NCBI RefSeq assembly: GCF_004028155.1 | Contig: NZ_SBII01000002.1 | Coordinates: 372,001-436,000, forward strand | Reading direction: 5' to 3' | Length of the DNA stretch: 64,000 nt | DNA from: Flavobacterium cerinum | GTDB lineage: Bacteria; Bacteroidota; Bacteroidia; Flavobacteriales; Flavobacteriaceae | In this document: piece by piece, positions 15,073 to 25,056 of the stretch | Numbering within the stretch: the stretch's first letter is position 1 | Layout of the letters: each line of letters starts with the position of its first letter | The notes under the pieces: model-generated | Seen by the model: the letters and a program-made list of their open reading frames with translations, nothing else | The model's database searches: none | What the model was told of the DNA's origin: nothing | Position numbers and translations under genes: made by a program

Positions 15073-16479
15073 TTACTGCTTTAAAATTTTGGTTGTTATG
15101 GTTTGTTCTTTACAAACTATTTTTAAAATATATAGCCCATTTTGGGAAATCCCTGCAAGATCTATTTTAACCGAATTGTTATTGTTTGTAAATGTCGGGC
15201 GACTTATTATTCTTCCATTTAAATCTGATATTTCTATTGAAGAAGGCTCAGCAGCCAAATTAACATTTAAATGATCTGTAAAAGGGTTTGGATATACAGA
15301 TGGTTGAATCGTTTCATGTTTTTCTGTGTTTAATGCTAATACAGTATCACAATTTTCCCCGGTATAAATAACTGCATTTCCGCTAGAATTATAATTTGCA
15401 TAGCCAAGATTCCAGAGTTCAGACTGATCGATACAAATGCTCGTTAATACAGGTAAATTATCAAAAATAAAAGCAGTATAAAGCATATCAGGATCGCTGG
15501 TAGAAGAAACGCCGTTCTTTACGTTAATAGATGTAAGATTTGAATTGTTATTACATATTAATTGATCGACAATTGTGTGGCTGCAATCAATTGTACTAAT
15601 TTGAGTGTTAGAAATTTGTAATGTTCTGAGTAGAGAATTATTGTTTACATCAATTTCAGTTAGCGGATTATAATTGAGGTCAAGAGATGACAATTTACTA
15701 AGCGGACTAAGATCTACTGTCGATAAGGAGTTCGAATCAAGATTCAGATAGGTTAAATTATTTAACCCTTCCAGATTTACTGTATTTAGTGAATTTCCTG
15801 CTACAACGATTTCACGTAAACTGCTTAAATTTGCTATTACAAGCTGCGAAATTTCATTATTAGAACAGGATAAAACTTCAAGATTGGTTAATGCCGTTAT
15901 ATTAAGGGTAGTAAGCTGGTTTTCAGAAATGTTTAAATTCTTGAGTGCTGGTATGTTTTCAAAATTGACAGAATTTAAACTATTACCCTGGCAAAAAAGA
16001 GTTTCTAAAGCTGTAAGCCCGGAAGTATTAAGGGTTGAAATATTATTAGCACTGCATGAAAGTTCTTTTAATTGGTTAAGACCAGATACATTAATGTTTG
16101 TAATTTGATTACGGCTACAATTAATAGTCATAAGCAAAGAAAGCATAGAGACATCTAATGTACTTATTTCATTTCCAGAACATTTAAGGGTTTTAAGATT
16201 TGTAAAATATTGAAGACCTTCTAAAGAGCTTATTTTATTAGGATTTGATGTAATGGTATGTATATCCAAACCTGTAACTAAAGCAGCTTCACTTAATTGG
16301 ATTTCACCATCATTGTTTATATCTGCCTTATTGGAATAACCTGTTCCTGTCGTATCAAATGCTGTATTGCCAGATGTAAGCAGGCGTGCTTTGAAATTTG
16401 CATCGGGTATATTTATGGTTTGCGAAAAACCTATAAATTGAAAACTGCATAAAACAAGTAAGGAGTATAATTTTTTCAT
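15073..16479 (-). CDS. Secreted leucine-rich repeat protein with T9SS sorting domain
   Basis: This 468-residue protein has a signal peptide (MKKLYSLLVLCSFQFIGFSQ) followed by NIPDANFKARLL, a common opening of Bacteroidota LRR proteins. From about residue 85 to 330 come roughly a dozen leucine-rich repeats of the form LxxLxxLxCSxNxIxxLx, one turn each of 20-23 residues. The C-terminus, from about 390, is a type A T9SS sorting domain: SVYPNPFTDHLNV, IEISDLNGRII, GLYILKI. Such proteins cross the outer membrane by the type IX system and are attached or released. Its partner is unknown. The same architecture recurs at 36055-37005. Confidence 0.92.
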   Translation of the reverse strand: MKKLYSLLVLCSFQFIGFSQTINIPDANFKARLLTSGNTAFDTTGTGYSNKADINNDGEIQLSEAALVTGLDIHTITSNPNKISSLEGLQYFTNLKTLKCSGNEISTLDVSMLSLLMTINCSRNQITNINVSGLNQLKELSCSANNISTLNTSGLTALETLFCQGNSLNSVNFENIPALKNLNISENQLTTLNITALTNLEVLSCSNNEISQLVIANLSSLREIVVAGNSLNTVNLEGLNNLTYLNLDSNSLSTVDLSPLSKLSSLDLNYNPLTEIDVNNNSLLRTLQISNTQISTIDCSHTIVDQLICNNNSNLTSINVKNGVSSTSDPDMLYTAFIFDNLPVLTSICIDQSELWNLGYANYNSSGNAVIYTGENCDTVLALNTEKHETIQPSVYPNPFTDHLNVNLAAEPSSIEISDLNGRIISRPTFTNNNNSVKIDLAGISQNGLYILKIVCKEQTITTKILKQ

Positions 16480-16621
16480 GGCTTTTTTTTAATAAAAATA
16501 CTGTTTTTTTAGATTGCATAAACTTTTTCTTATAAAATTACCGCACGCGTTATTTTGCGTTTTTAAGCTATCTAATATTAAAAACATTAATTGATAAAAC
16601 TTCAAATTCGGGTAAAAAAAT

Positions 16622-16629
16622 TACCTTTG
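16622..16629 (+). promoter_or_regulatory. -7 promoter element TACCTTTG
   Basis: A perfect TAnnTTTG 30 bases before the start codon of the FAD-linked oxidase gene. No clear -33 element at normal spacing. Confidence 0.55.
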
Positions 16630-16659
16630 AAGCTATGTGTTTAATGACTGATTATACTT

Positions 16660-18069
16660 ATGGAAACTACACTGACACCTCATCTATTAAATGAACTTGC
16701 GGCTATAGTAGGCTTAAATTATATTTTTACTGATGAACCCACCCGAAAAGATTATGGTCATGACGAAACAGAAGATTATAATTTTCCGCCATCGGTAGTG
16801 CTAAAGCCGGGAACTACGCAGGAAGTGTCTGATATACTAAAGTTTGCCAATGCTAATAAAATCCCCGTAGTTGCTATTGGAGGGCAGACTGGTCTTAGCG
16901 GGGGTGCTTTAAGCATCTATGGTGGGATAGGCCTTTCTATGGAGCGTTTTAATAAAATCGAGATCGATGAAAAAAACCTGCAGGGTATCGTAGAGCCTGC
17001 GGTAATAACTCAGATATTTAGGGAGGCTGCTGCTGCGAAAGGATTGTTCTATCCACCCGACCCAAGCAGTCAGGGCAGCTGTACGATTGGTGGCAATGTT
17101 GCCGAAAATGCCGGTGGTGCACGTGCACTTAAATATGGAGTGACAAAAGATTATGTGCTTAATCTGGAAGTAGTTTTGGCTAATGGCGAAATTATCTGGA
17201 CAGGAGCAAATACACTTAAGAATTCAACTGGATATAATCTTACCCAGCTTATGGTGGGCAGTGAGGGTACGCTTGGAGTGATTACAAAGATCGTTATGAA
17301 GCTGCTACCTGCAAATTCTCATAATATATTAATGCTTGTTCCTTTTTTTAAGGCAGGTGAAGCTTGTGAGGCTGTTGCACAAATTTTTAGGGCAGGTATT
17401 GTTCCCAGTGCACTCGAGTTCATGGAGCGTGATGCAATAGACTGGACACTGCGTTTTGTAGACGGAGTAAGCCTGGATATCAAAGAAGCTGTAGAAGCTC
17501 ATTTGCTAATAGAAGTAGACGGTAATTACCCGGATATGCTTTTTGCTGAAGCAGAAAAAATTATGGGTGTATTGGAACAATTTGAAATTGACGAAATTCT
17601 TTTTGCTGATACCGAAGACCAGAAGAATGCCTTGTGGAAAATGCGTAGGGCAGTAGGTGAGGCGGTAAAATCGAATTCGGTTTATAAGGAAGAAGATACT
17701 GTTGTACCAAGATATGAGTTACCTGTATTACTTGCAGGTATTAAAGCTGCCGGAAAAAAATATGGGTTTCATTCGGTTTGTTATGGGCATGCGGGAGATG
17801 GTAACCTGCATGTAAATATCATTAAAGGAGATATGACCGATGAAAATTGGAATACAGAAGTACCTAAAGGTATTCGTGAGATCTTTGAACTCACTGTTTC
17901 TCTTAAAGGGACTTTATCAGGTGAGCATGGTATAGGCTATGTGCAAAAAAACTATATGGATATTGCTTTTAATGAGACACAGCTGCAATTGATGAAAAGC
18001 ATTAAGAATGTTTTTGATCCCAACAATATTCTTAATCCCGGAAAAATACTTCCTGATAACCTTGTTTAA
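16660..18069 (+). CDS. FAD-linked oxidase, GlcD / D-lactate dehydrogenase type
   Basis: This 469-residue flavoprotein of the vanillyl-alcohol-oxidase fold oxidises D-2-hydroxyacids (glycolate, D-lactate or D-2-hydroxyglutarate). The FAD-binding PCMH domain spans about 35-215: VVAIGGQTGLSGGAL, DPSSQGSCTIGGNVAENAGG and GYNLTQLMVGSEGTLGVIT. The C-terminal FAD-oxidase domain ends with CYGHAGDGNLHVNI, SGEHGIGYVQK and DPNNILNPGKI, all family hallmarks. It lacks the iron-sulfur extension of larger dehydrogenases, so a separate electron acceptor is needed. The exact substrate is not decidable. It is convergent with the antiporter gene. Confidence 0.92.
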   Translation: METTLTPHLLNELAAIVGLNYIFTDEPTRKDYGHDETEDYNFPPSVVLKPGTTQEVSDILKFANANKIPVVAIGGQTGLSGGALSIYGGIGLSMERFNKIEIDEKNLQGIVEPAVITQIFREAAAAKGLFYPPDPSSQGSCTIGGNVAENAGGARALKYGVTKDYVLNLEVVLANGEIIWTGANTLKNSTGYNLTQLMVGSEGTLGVITKIVMKLLPANSHNILMLVPFFKAGEACEAVAQIFRAGIVPSALEFMERDAIDWTLRFVDGVSLDIKEAVEAHLLIEVDGNYPDMLFAEAEKIMGVLEQFEIDEILFADTEDQKNALWKMRRAVGEAVKSNSVYKEEDTVVPRYELPVLLAGIKAAGKKYGFHSVCYGHAGDGNLHVNIIKGDMTDENWNTEVPKGIREIFELTVSLKGTLSGEHGIGYVQKNYMDIAFNETQLQLMKSIKNVFDPNNILNPGKILPDNLV

Positions 18070-18094
18070 GATTATCAGGAAATGCTATATAAAA

Positions 18095-19363
18095 CTAAGC
18101 TGCTTTTTGCAGCTGTTTTTTTTCTGCTTTGGGTAAAACCCTTGCCGCAAGCCTGCTTATTGTAAGTCCCTGGACTACTATAGAGAATACTACCACAAAA
18201 TACGTAATAGCAATGATAATGTCTCTGTAGGGTCCATCATTTATGGATAAGGCCAGCGCAATAGACACACCTCCTCTAAGACCTCCCCAAACTAACATTT
18301 TGATGGTGCCTTTGCTGAATTTTTCGCGGAAGCGTATAAATTTTGTTGGCAGCCATATTGATATGAATCGGGAGAACAATACTAATACCACACACGATAA
18401 TCCAGGCAGCCAGTAGTTGTTAATGTCTTTTACCAAAAGAAGGTTGAAACCTATAAAAAGAAAAAGTATTGCATTTAGTATTTCGTCATTTAGTTCCCAA
18501 AATTTATCAAGGTAGTCTTTAGTAACAGGTGACATCGCCCAGTTCTTTTTAAAGTTACCAATAATCAATCCGGCAAATACCATGGTAAGTGGTCCCGAAA
18601 TGTGAAGTTGCGAGGCTATTAAGTAACCGCCCATAACTACTGATAATGTTATAAGTACCGAAACTTTGTAGTCATCAATTTTTTTCATGGCTTTAGAAGC
18701 ACCCACACCAAGCACTACACCCAGTATAAAGCCTCCTCCAGCTTCTTTTATTAATAGCCATGCTATGTGGCCTATAGTCACATCTACAGCGCTGCCCTGG
18801 GCTAATTGCAGTATAACGGCAAAAACCACAACGGCAACACCATCATTAAATAATGATTCTCCTGCAATTTTGGTTTCTAATGATTTCTTAACCTTTGCAC
18901 TTTTAAGAATACTAAGTACCGCAACAGGATCTGTAGGGGAGATTAAGGCGCCAAATAGTAAACAGTAGATATAAGGTAGGTATAAGCCTAACAAAGGAAG
19001 TAGATAGTATAATAGTGAACCTACCACAAATGTGGAGATAATAACACTTACGGTAGAGAATACTACAATAGGGGTGCGTTGTTCACGAAGGTCTTTTAAA
19101 TTAATGTGTACAGCACCTGCAAAGAGCAGGAAGTTTAGCATAGCTCCCATTAGGAGCTCAGTAAAATCAAAGCCTTTAACGAGGCTGGAAACCTGGTTAA
19201 GTGCACTAGGAAAAGCGCTGCCAAAAATTACCAATAAAATAGATACTGCCATTGCAATGACCATTACTCCTATAGTTGACGGGAGCTTTAAAAAACGTAC
19301 ATTGAAATAGGCAAAGAATGAGGCGATAACAATTAGAACTGAAAGGGAATAGTATAATTCCAT
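18095..19363 (-). CDS. Cation:proton antiporter, CPA1 (NhaP) type
   Basis: The 422-residue inner membrane protein has about twelve spans. [12 protein letters not shown] and [15 protein letters not shown], the two ion-binding motifs of CPA1 antiporters (Asp in each), are both intact, and [14 protein letters not shown] further on is also characteristic. It exchanges Na+ (or K+) for H+. There is no cytoplasmic TrkA-type C-terminal domain; the tail is short and basic. It is transcribed alone and convergent with the FAD-linked oxidase gene, whose terminator overlaps its last codons. Confidence 0.93.
   Translation of the reverse strand: MELYYSLSVLIVIASFFAYFNVRFLKLPSTIGVMVIAMAVSILLVIFGSAFPSALNQVSSLVKGFDFTELLMGAMLNFLLFAGAVHINLKDLREQRTPIVVFSTVSVIISTFVVGSLLYYLLPLLGLYLPYIYCLLFGALISPTDPVAVLSILKSAKVKKSLETKIAGESLFNDGVAVVVFAVILQLAQGSAVDVTIGHIAWLLIKEAGGGFILGVVLGVGASKAMKKIDDYKVSVLITLSVVMGGYLIASQLHISGPLTMVFAGLIIGNFKKNWAMSPVTKDYLDKFWELNDEILNAILFLFIGFNLLLVKDINNYWLPGLSCVVLVLFSRFISIWLPTKFIRFREKFSKGTIKMLVWGGLRGGVSIALALSINDGPYRDIIIAITYFVVVFSIVVQGLTISRLAARVLPKAEKKQLQKAA
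18098..18123 (+). terminator. Terminator embedded in the 3' codons of the convergent antiporter gene
   Basis: AGCTGC-TTTTT-GCAGCT followed by G and eight T makes a plus-strand terminator for the oxidase gene. The same bases encode the last residues of the minus-strand antiporter (Lys-Lys-Gln-Leu-Gln-Lys-Ala-Ala). Confidence 0.75.
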
Positions 19364-19460
19364 AGGCTTGTAAAAGATAGTAGATGGATTAAAAAAATAC
19401 GATTTTTACAAAAATAGCGAAATAGCCTCTTTTAACCTAATTGATTTGAGGTTTAAATGA

Positions 19461-19487
19461 AAAAAACCTTGCTTTAGCAAGGTTTTT
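19461..19487 (-). terminator. Rho-independent terminator
   Basis: AAAAACCTTGC-TTTA-GCAAGGTTTTT, a perfect stem with a 4-base loop, lies downstream of the minus-strand 36-residue protein gene. Confidence 0.85.
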
Positions 19488-19508
19488 CGTGTTTTTATGC
19501 AATAACAG

Positions 19509-19619
19509 CTAGAAGTCTTTTTTACTGTTTTTCTTATCTCTTTTCTCTTCTTTTTTCTCTTTAGCTGTTTTTAAAGGTTCTTTCTTAACAGCCTTTTTTA
19601 CGTCTTGTCCTTTTGCCAT
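19509..19619 (-). CDS. Lysine-rich 36-residue protein
   Basis: A short frame from ATG 19617-19619 to TAG 19509-19511 encodes MAKGQDVKKAVKKEPLKTAK followed by a Lys/Glu/Arg-rich end (EKKEEKRDKKNSKKDF). More than half the residues are charged and lysine dominates. A strong terminator 20 bases after the stop and an otherwise empty neighbourhood support it as a real gene. I recall similar tiny lysine-rich proteins starting MAKGQDxKK in Flavobacteriia; no function is known. Nucleic-acid binding would be a guess from charge alone. Confidence 0.7.
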   Translation of the reverse strand: MAKGQDVKKAVKKEPLKTAKEKKEEKRDKKNSKKDF

Positions 19620-19707
19620 AACTGATGGGTTTTTAGTTTGTAATCGTAATCTATACTAATATAATAAATTATAACATGCTTGTTAGGCAGTTATAAAAAA
19701 TATCTGG

Positions 19708-20286
19708 TTATTGCTGCTGTATTGCAGTTCTGATGTCTTCGTGAAGTACCTTATCTACATAAGGGCTGCCGTCCAGTAATACAAATTTCCACATTTGATT
19801 AGTCTCGGCATCAGTAATCGCTATTGCCTGTACTCTTTTGTAGGCTTCAAAAACATTATTAGCTTCATTGTAGCTAATGTCTTCTACTTTTAATAGATCC
19901 TTAAAACGTTTTGTTTCAGCTTCTAATTTTTTAGCAGGTATTGGTTCTTTTGGCATTAATTTTATGTAGGTGTTATAAGTAATAATACAAAATTGACCAC
20001 CATCGGTTTTAGAGATCATACCATAATCTATAGATGGTTCTGTTCTGCCAAGGCTCATGGTGTAATCTTTTCCATTTCTTCTTTTTTCCAGGCCGGAAAG
20101 CAATTCTTCTTTAGTTATAACGTGGAAAATTTTAGGATACATTAAATCAATAAGAGATAAATCATCACCTGAAGATGATACATCGATCATTCTTTGTGTA
20201 TATATCTTTAACTGCTGTTTGTCCTGTGCCATACTGCTCAGTGAAACTGCTAGTAAAAGTACTAAGGTTAGAAGTCTGGTTTTCAT
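19708..20286 (-). CDS. Secreted protein of unknown function
   Basis: The 192 residues start with a signal peptide (MKTRLLTLVLLLAVSLSSMAQ). The mature part has an N-terminal helix YTQRMIDVSSSGDDLSLIDLMYP, then KIFHVITKEELLSGL, a strand-rich middle (TMSLGRTEPSIDY, GQFCIITYNTYIKLMP) and a C-terminal QMWKFVLLDGSPYVDKVL. The pattern of helices followed by curved sheet ending in WKFV is reminiscent of NTF2/SnoaL-like folds, but I cannot assign a family. It is transcribed alone. Confidence 0.7.
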   Translation of the reverse strand: MKTRLLTLVLLLAVSLSSMAQDKQQLKIYTQRMIDVSSSGDDLSLIDLMYPKIFHVITKEELLSGLEKRRNGKDYTMSLGRTEPSIDYGMISKTDGGQFCIITYNTYIKLMPKEPIPAKKLEAETKRFKDLLKVEDISYNEANNVFEAYKRVQAIAITDAETNQMWKFVLLDGSPYVDKVLHEDIRTAIQQQ

Positions 20287-20425
20287 AATTTAAGTTTAGT
20301 TTTTTCAAATATAAGTAAATGCTAAGAATATGAATTAAATTTTTACAGAAATATTGGCAGCACACTCTAAGATTTAAAGCCTAATTATAAGATATGAGTA
20401 TATAATTATGATAGTGGTTTTAAAC

Positions 20426-20456
20426 AAAAATCCCCGAACATTGTTCGGGGATTTTT
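20426..20456. terminator. Bidirectional terminator downstream of secA
   Basis: AAAAATCCCCGAACA pairs perfectly with TGTTCGGGGATTTTT, with T-runs in both directions. It ends secA on the minus strand. Confidence 0.9.
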
Positions 20457-20474
20457 AAGGATATTGAATTGGTC

Positions 20475-23400
20475 TTACTCGTTTGCAAGAATCCATTCGC
20501 CAGAAGCTAAAAGGCTTTCGGCTTTTTTGAATTTCATTGTTTCAGTTTTACCACTCATTATATGCTTAACAGTAACATTGTCGTTACGGTTAATTTTTGG
20601 AGCATCTCTAACGATAGTCTCTGTAGTTTGCGGGCGTTGTTGAGACTGTTGCGAAACTTCACGCGCTTTAGCAGCTATTTCATCGCTATTTAAAACTTCA
20701 TCTTTAGATATGGTGTACTCTTCAACCTGAGGTACATCTATTGCTTCCTGAATGTTGTTTGGGTTTTGAGAAGGAAGGTCACCTTTGAAAAGGAACGATA
20801 TTACTTCTTTATTAATTCCATCCAATGTTTTCTTGAACAGGTTAAAAGCTTCAAATTTATAGATAAGTAATGGATCTTTTTGTTCGTGAACAGCTAACTG
20901 TACAGATTGTTTAAGCTCATCCATTTTGCGAAGGTGTTTCTTCCATGCTTCATCTACGATGGCAAGAGTAATGTTCTTCTCAAAATCAGTGATAAGGCTT
21001 TTACCTTCTGTCTGGTATGCTTTTTCAAGATCTGTTACTACGTTAAGGGTTTTGATGCCATCTGTAAACGGAACTACAATACGCTCATACTGACCGTTAT
21101 TGTTTTCGTATACGTTTTTGATAACCGGGAATGCCTCTTTAGCATTACGTTCGGTTTTGTCACTATAATGGTCAAGAACCGCTTTGTATACTTTTCCTGC
21201 AAGCTCTCTTTCAGTAAGTTTAGCAAATTCACTCTCATTTACCGGAGAGCTGATAGAGAAGTAACGTATAAGTTCGAATTCAAAGTTTTTGAAATCGTTA
21301 ATCGCTTTATTGTTCTCAGCAATTACTTCGGCAGTGTCATACATCATGTTAGCTAAGTCTACTTTTAGACGGTCACCTTCAAGAGCATGTCTTCTGCGTT
21401 TGTAAACTACCTCACGCTGAGCGTTCATAACGTCATCGTACTCAAGTAAACGCTTACGTACACCAAAGTTGTTTTCTTCTACTTTTTTCTGAGCACGCTC
21501 AATAGATTTTGTCATCATCGAGTGCTGAATAACCTCACCATCTTTAAGGCCCATACGGTCCATAATCTTAGCAACTCTTTCAGAACCGAATAAACGCATC
21601 AGGTTATCTTCAAGCGACACATAGAACTGTGAGCTTCCCGGATCTCCCTGACGACCTGCACGACCACGCAGCTGACGGTCTACACGTCTTGAGTCGTGAC
21701 GTTCTGTACCAATGATCGCTAATCCGCCTGCAGCTTTTACTTCCGGCGTAAGCTTAATATCGGTACCACGACCAGCCATGTTTGTAGCGATGGTAACTAC
21801 TCCCGGTTTACCGGCTTCGGCTACGATATCAGCCTCTTTTTTGTGTAGTTTCGCATTCAATACATTGTGAGGTACATTTCTCATCTTAAGCATACGGCTT
21901 AACAACTCAGATATTTCTACCGATGTTGTACCGATAAGTACCGGTCTGCCAGCTTCAGAAAGTTTGGTAACGTCTTCGATAACAGCATTGAACTTTTCAC
22001 GCATTGTACGGTAAATAAGGTCATGCTCATCTCTTCTTGAAACGCCTCTGTTAGTAGGTATTTCAACAACGTCTAATTTATATATTTCCCAGAACTCACC
22101 TGCTTCAGTAACTGCTGTACCGGTCATACCGCCCAGCTTGTTGTACATCCTGAAGTAGTTTTGCAGGGTAATGGTGGCAAACGTTTGTGTTACCGCCTCA
22201 ATTTTTACATTTTCTTTAGCCTCAATAGCCTGGTGAAGTCCGTCAGAATAACGTCTTCCATCCATGATACGACCCGTTTGCTCATCTACGATAAGTACTT
22301 TGTTATCCATGATAACGTACTCTGTATCTTTTTCGAATAGGGTATAGGCTTTTAAAAGCTGTGTAAGTGTATGGATACGCTCGCTTTTAATAGAGAAGTC
22401 TTTGAAAAGTTCTTCTTTTTCTTCAGCTTCTTCTTCTTTAGCAAGATGTTTTTTCTCGATGTTGGCAATTTCAGTACCAATATCCGGAAGTACAAAGAAG
22501 TTATTGTCTGTATCCTGAGATAGGAATTTAATACCGTTATCGGTAAGTTCTACCTGATTGTTTTTTTCTTCGATAACAAAGTACAATGCTTCGTCTACCT
22601 TATGCATGTCGCGATTGTTATCGGCCATGTATTGGTTTTCGGTTTTCTGAAGTAATTGCTTAACGCCATCCTCACTTAAAAATTTAATAAGCGCTTTGTT
22701 TTTTGGAAGTCCGCGGTGAACACGTAATAAAAGGAATCCGCCTTCTTTAGTTTTACCTTCACGGATTAGTTTTTTAGCTTCTGCTAAAACTCCGTTCAGT
22801 AATGTTCTCTGCAGGTTAACAAGGTGATCTACTTTAGGTTTAAGTTCAGTAAACTCATGACGGTCACCCTGAGGTACCGGACCCGAAATGATAAGCGGTG
22901 TACGCGCATCATCAATTAATACAGAATCGACCTCATCGACAATCGCATAGTTAGGCTTACGCTGTACTAAGTCGTTTGGCGAATGTGCCATGTTATCTCT
23001 TAGGTAATCAAAACCAAATTCGTTATTGGTACCATAAGTAATATCAGAAGCGTATGCTTTTTTACGAGCGTCAGAGTTTGGCTGGTGGTTGTCAATACAG
23101 TCAATTGTTATACCGTGGAATTCAAATAATGGAGCTTTCCATGTACTATCCCTTTTAGCAAGGTAGTCATTCACGGTTACAAGGTGCACACCGTTTCCGG
23201 TAAGTGCATTAAGGTAAAGAGGAAGTGTTGCCACAAGAGTTTTACCTTCACCTGTCTGCATCTCGGCAATTTTACCTTGGTGAAGTACAATACCACCAAT
23301 AAGCTGAACATCATAATGGATCATGTCCCAGGTAATTTCTTTACCCCCCACAGTCCATGTGTTTGCCCATGTAGATGTATCACCTTCTATGGTAATGTAT

Positions 23401-23834
23401 GCTTTTTCTGCAGATAGTTCCCTGTCCTTAGGTGTAGCGGTTACTGTTATAGATGTATTATCCTTAAAGCGTCGTGCCGTTTCTTTCACTACAGCAAATG
23501 CTTCAGGAAGTATATCCATTAATGTTTTCTCAGAGATCTCGTAAGCTTCTTTTTCAAGAGCATCGATAGAAGCATAGATGTCTTCACGAGCATCAATGTC
23601 TTCGATCTTTTCTACCTCCTGCAGGTAAGAAGCAATTTTTGCATCTTTCTCTGCGCGGGCCTTGCGGATGGTATCTTTAAAATAGATCGTTTTCGCTCTT
23701 AGCTCATCGTGGCTAAGTTGCGATAAAGCGCTCTCGTAGGTTTTAATCTTGTTGATCAAAGGCTGCATAGCCTTTACATCTTTTTCCGATTTATCGCCTA
23801 CAAAGGCTTTCAGAATGCTGTTTATTAAACTCAT
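20475..23834 (-). CDS. secA: Preprotein translocase ATPase SecA
   Basis: This is the 1119-residue motor ATPase that drives unfolded preproteins through SecYEG. Walker A MQTGEGKT is at residues 192-199, [20 protein letters not shown] follows near 293-312, the second helicase domain carries [11 protein letters not shown] and [25 protein letters not shown], and the helical scaffold has [14 protein letters not shown]. It is longer than the E. coli protein (about 900) because of insertions after the DEVD block (Lys/Glu-rich region about 320-480) seen in Bacteroidota. The C-terminus lacks the usual CxC zinc-binding tail for SecB and instead ends [16 protein letters not shown]. It is monocistronic. 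Confidence 0.98.
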   Translation of the reverse strand: MSLINSILKAFVGDKSEKDVKAMQPLINKIKTYESALSQLSHDELRAKTIYFKDTIRKARAEKDAKIASYLQEVEKIEDIDAREDIYASIDALEKEAYEISEKTLMDILPEAFAVVKETARRFKDNTSITVTATPKDRELSAEKAYITIEGDTSTWANTWTVGGKEITWDMIHYDVQLIGGIVLHQGKIAEMQTGEGKTLVATLPLYLNALTGNGVHLVTVNDYLAKRDSTWKAPLFEFHGITIDCIDNHQPNSDARKKAYASDITYGTNNEFGFDYLRDNMAHSPNDLVQRKPNYAIVDEVDSVLIDDARTPLIISGPVPQGDRHEFTELKPKVDHLVNLQRTLLNGVLAEAKKLIREGKTKEGGFLLLRVHRGLPKNKALIKFLSEDGVKQLLQKTENQYMADNNRDMHKVDEALYFVIEEKNNQVELTDNGIKFLSQDTDNNFFVLPDIGTEIANIEKKHLAKEEEAEEKEELFKDFSIKSERIHTLTQLLKAYTLFEKDTEYVIMDNKVLIVDEQTGRIMDGRRYSDGLHQAIEAKENVKIEAVTQTFATITLQNYFRMYNKLGGMTGTAVTEAGEFWEIYKLDVVEIPTNRGVSRRDEHDLIYRTMREKFNAVIEDVTKLSEAGRPVLIGTTSVEISELLSRMLKMRNVPHNVLNAKLHKKEADIVAEAGKPGVVTIATNMAGRGTDIKLTPEVKAAGGLAIIGTERHDSRRVDRQLRGRAGRQGDPGSSQFYVSLEDNLMRLFGSERVAKIMDRMGLKDGEVIQHSMMTKSIERAQKKVEENNFGVRKRLLEYDDVMNAQREVVYKRRRHALEGDRLKVDLANMMYDTAEVIAENNKAINDFKNFEFELIRYFSISSPVNESEFAKLTERELAGKVYKAVLDHYSDKTERNAKEAFPVIKNVYENNNGQYERIVVPFTDGIKTLNVVTDLEKAYQTEGKSLITDFEKNITLAIVDEAWKKHLRKMDELKQSVQLAVHEQKDPLLIYKFEAFNLFKKTLDGINKEVISFLFKGDLPSQNPNNIQEAIDVPQVEEYTISKDEVLNSDEIAAKAREVSQQSQQRPQTTETIVRDAPKINRNDNVTVKHIMSGKTETMKFKKAESLLASGEWILANE

Positions 23835-23871
23835 TATTTTGTAATTACTTATATTTAATTGTAATAGGATA

Positions 23872-23879
23872 CAAATTTA
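23872..23879 (-). promoter_or_regulatory. -7 promoter element TAAATTTG of secA
   Basis: Perfect TAnnTTTG on the minus strand, 37 bases before the secA ATG. It abuts the terminator of the upstream DUF2795 gene. Confidence 0.55.
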
Positions 23880-23885
23880 GCCAAA

Positions 23886-23910
23886 AAAAAAGCCTCTTAG
23901 GGAGACTTTT
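23886..23910 (-). terminator. Rho-independent terminator
   Basis: On the minus strand AAAAGTCTCC pairs with AGAGGCTTTT (one mismatch) around CTA and is followed by a run of T. It lies 20 bases after the DUF2795 gene stop. Confidence 0.7.
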
Positions 23911-23929
23911 AGTTGAGTTTTATTTTTTC

Positions 23930-24151
23930 CTAGTATTCATCCTCGTTCCAAAGATAATCTTCGTCGGTTGGATAATCCGGCCATATTTCTTCCATCGATT
24001 CATAGATCTCACCCTCGTCTTCAATGGATTGCAGGTTTTCTACGACCTCAAGAGGTGCGCCGGTTCTGATGGCATAATCAATAAGCTCATCTTTGGTGGC
24101 AGGCCACGGAGCATCACTTAAGTAGGATGCTAATTCTAATGTCCAATACAT
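23930..24151 (-). CDS. DUF2795 domain protein
   Basis: The 73 residues start MYWTLELASYLSDAPWPATKDELIDYAIRTGAPLEVVENL, the compact helical DUF2795 fold: W-T-x-ELxxYLxxxPWPAxKxELIxYAxRxGxPxxVxxNL is its recognisable pattern. An acidic tail (DEGEIYESMEEIWPDYPTDED) follows. The role is unknown; the fold resembles small nucleic-acid-binding or regulatory domains. It is upstream of secA but separated by a terminator and a promoter. Confidence 0.9.
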   Translation of the reverse strand: MYWTLELASYLSDAPWPATKDELIDYAIRTGAPLEVVENLQSIEDEGEIYESMEEIWPDYPTDEDYLWNEDEY

Positions 24152-24329
24152 CTTCTAAACGATTAAAGTTTATGCAAAAATAAATTTTATACTGAAACTA
24201 TCAAGTAAAATTGTGTTTATTTTCTATAAAAAAAAAGAACGTGTTTTTTAGCTGTCTGCAGGCGAAAGTCTGAAATTCAGTTTAATCAGATTAATCGTTC
24301 TTTTTATAACAAATTTTCTGCTTTATTCC

Positions 24330-24362
24330 TGTACCCTTCAACAAGCTTAGCGTGACGCTGTG
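24330..24362. repeat. REP-like element, degenerate copy
   Basis: CCCTTCAACAAGCTTAGCGTGACGC is a mutated copy of the core CCTTCGACAAGCTCAGGGTGAC found many times in this window. It lies in the 235-bp gap between DUF2795 and the adenosyltransferase. Confidence 0.6.
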
Positions 24363-24386
24363 ATAGCCTGAAATCTACGATCTCAA

Positions 24387-24959
24387 TTAGTATTTCTCAG
24401 GTATCCATTTTACTTCGTCAGCCTTTAAGTCATGGGACAACTTTCGTGCCAATACAAAAAGGTAGTCAGAAAGTCGGTTCAGGTAGGTTAAAACCATCAT
24501 ATCGGTAGGCTCAATTTCGTTTAAATGTACCGAAAGACGCTCTGCACGACGGCAGACACATCTTGCGATATGACAGTATGACACGGTAGTGTGGCCGCCA
24601 GGAAGCACGAAATGCGTCATCGGTGGCAGTTCTGTTTCCATGCTGTCAATCTCGTTTTCAAGAAGTTCAATATCGGCTTCGGATATTTTAGGAATATTAA
24701 GGCGGTCTTTTCCGTTTTTTAATATGGCTTTTTCAGGGTCTGTTGCCAATATGGCACCAAGAGTAAAGAGCCTGTCCTGTACACGCTCCAGTATTTTCTT
24801 GTAATTCGGGTTAATATCCTGGTCACGGATAAGCCCTATGTGTGAGTTAAGCTCGTCTACCGTGCCGTAGCTCTCTATGCGGATGTGGTGTTTAGGTACG
24901 CGCGTGCCTCCAAAAAGAGCCGTGGTTCCTTTATCGCCGGTTTTAGTATATACTTTCAT
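24387..24959 (-). CDS. Cob(I)alamin adenosyltransferase, PduO type
   Basis: This 190-residue ATP:cob(I)alamin adenosyltransferase makes adenosylcobalamin from ATP and reduced cobalamin. The N-terminal ATP-binding segment YTKTGDKGTTALFGGTRVPK is complete, followed by YGTVDELNSHIGLIRD and the C-terminal CRRAERLSVH block with the conserved Arg and Glu. The length fits the PduO-type single-domain form. Together with meaB (9287-10375) it points to an adenosylcobalamin-dependent mutase elsewhere in the genome. The start is ATG at 24959. Confidence 0.96.
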   Translation of the reverse strand: MKVYTKTGDKGTTALFGGTRVPKHHIRIESYGTVDELNSHIGLIRDQDINPNYKKILERVQDRLFTLGAILATDPEKAILKNGKDRLNIPKISEADIELLENEIDSMETELPPMTHFVLPGGHTTVSYCHIARCVCRRAERLSVHLNEIEPTDMMVLTYLNRLSDYLFVLARKLSHDLKADEVKWIPEKY

Positions 24960-25056
24960 TTTTTTAAAAGCTTCTTAGTTGCTGAGGAACTTAGTTTCTT
25001 AGGTTGATTCCTCTGCTTTATTAAGTTTATGTGTATGTTGTATGACGAAGCAGTGC

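Noticed and set aside
20907..21356. 149-codon plus-strand frame inside secA
   Set aside because: It is antisense to a conserved part of SecA, lacks a promoter and has a Phe/Cys/Tyr-rich composition typical of shadow frames.
23130..23180. Duplicated secA-like motif suggesting a SecA2
   Set aside because: Only one complete secA is present; the extra length comes from insertions.
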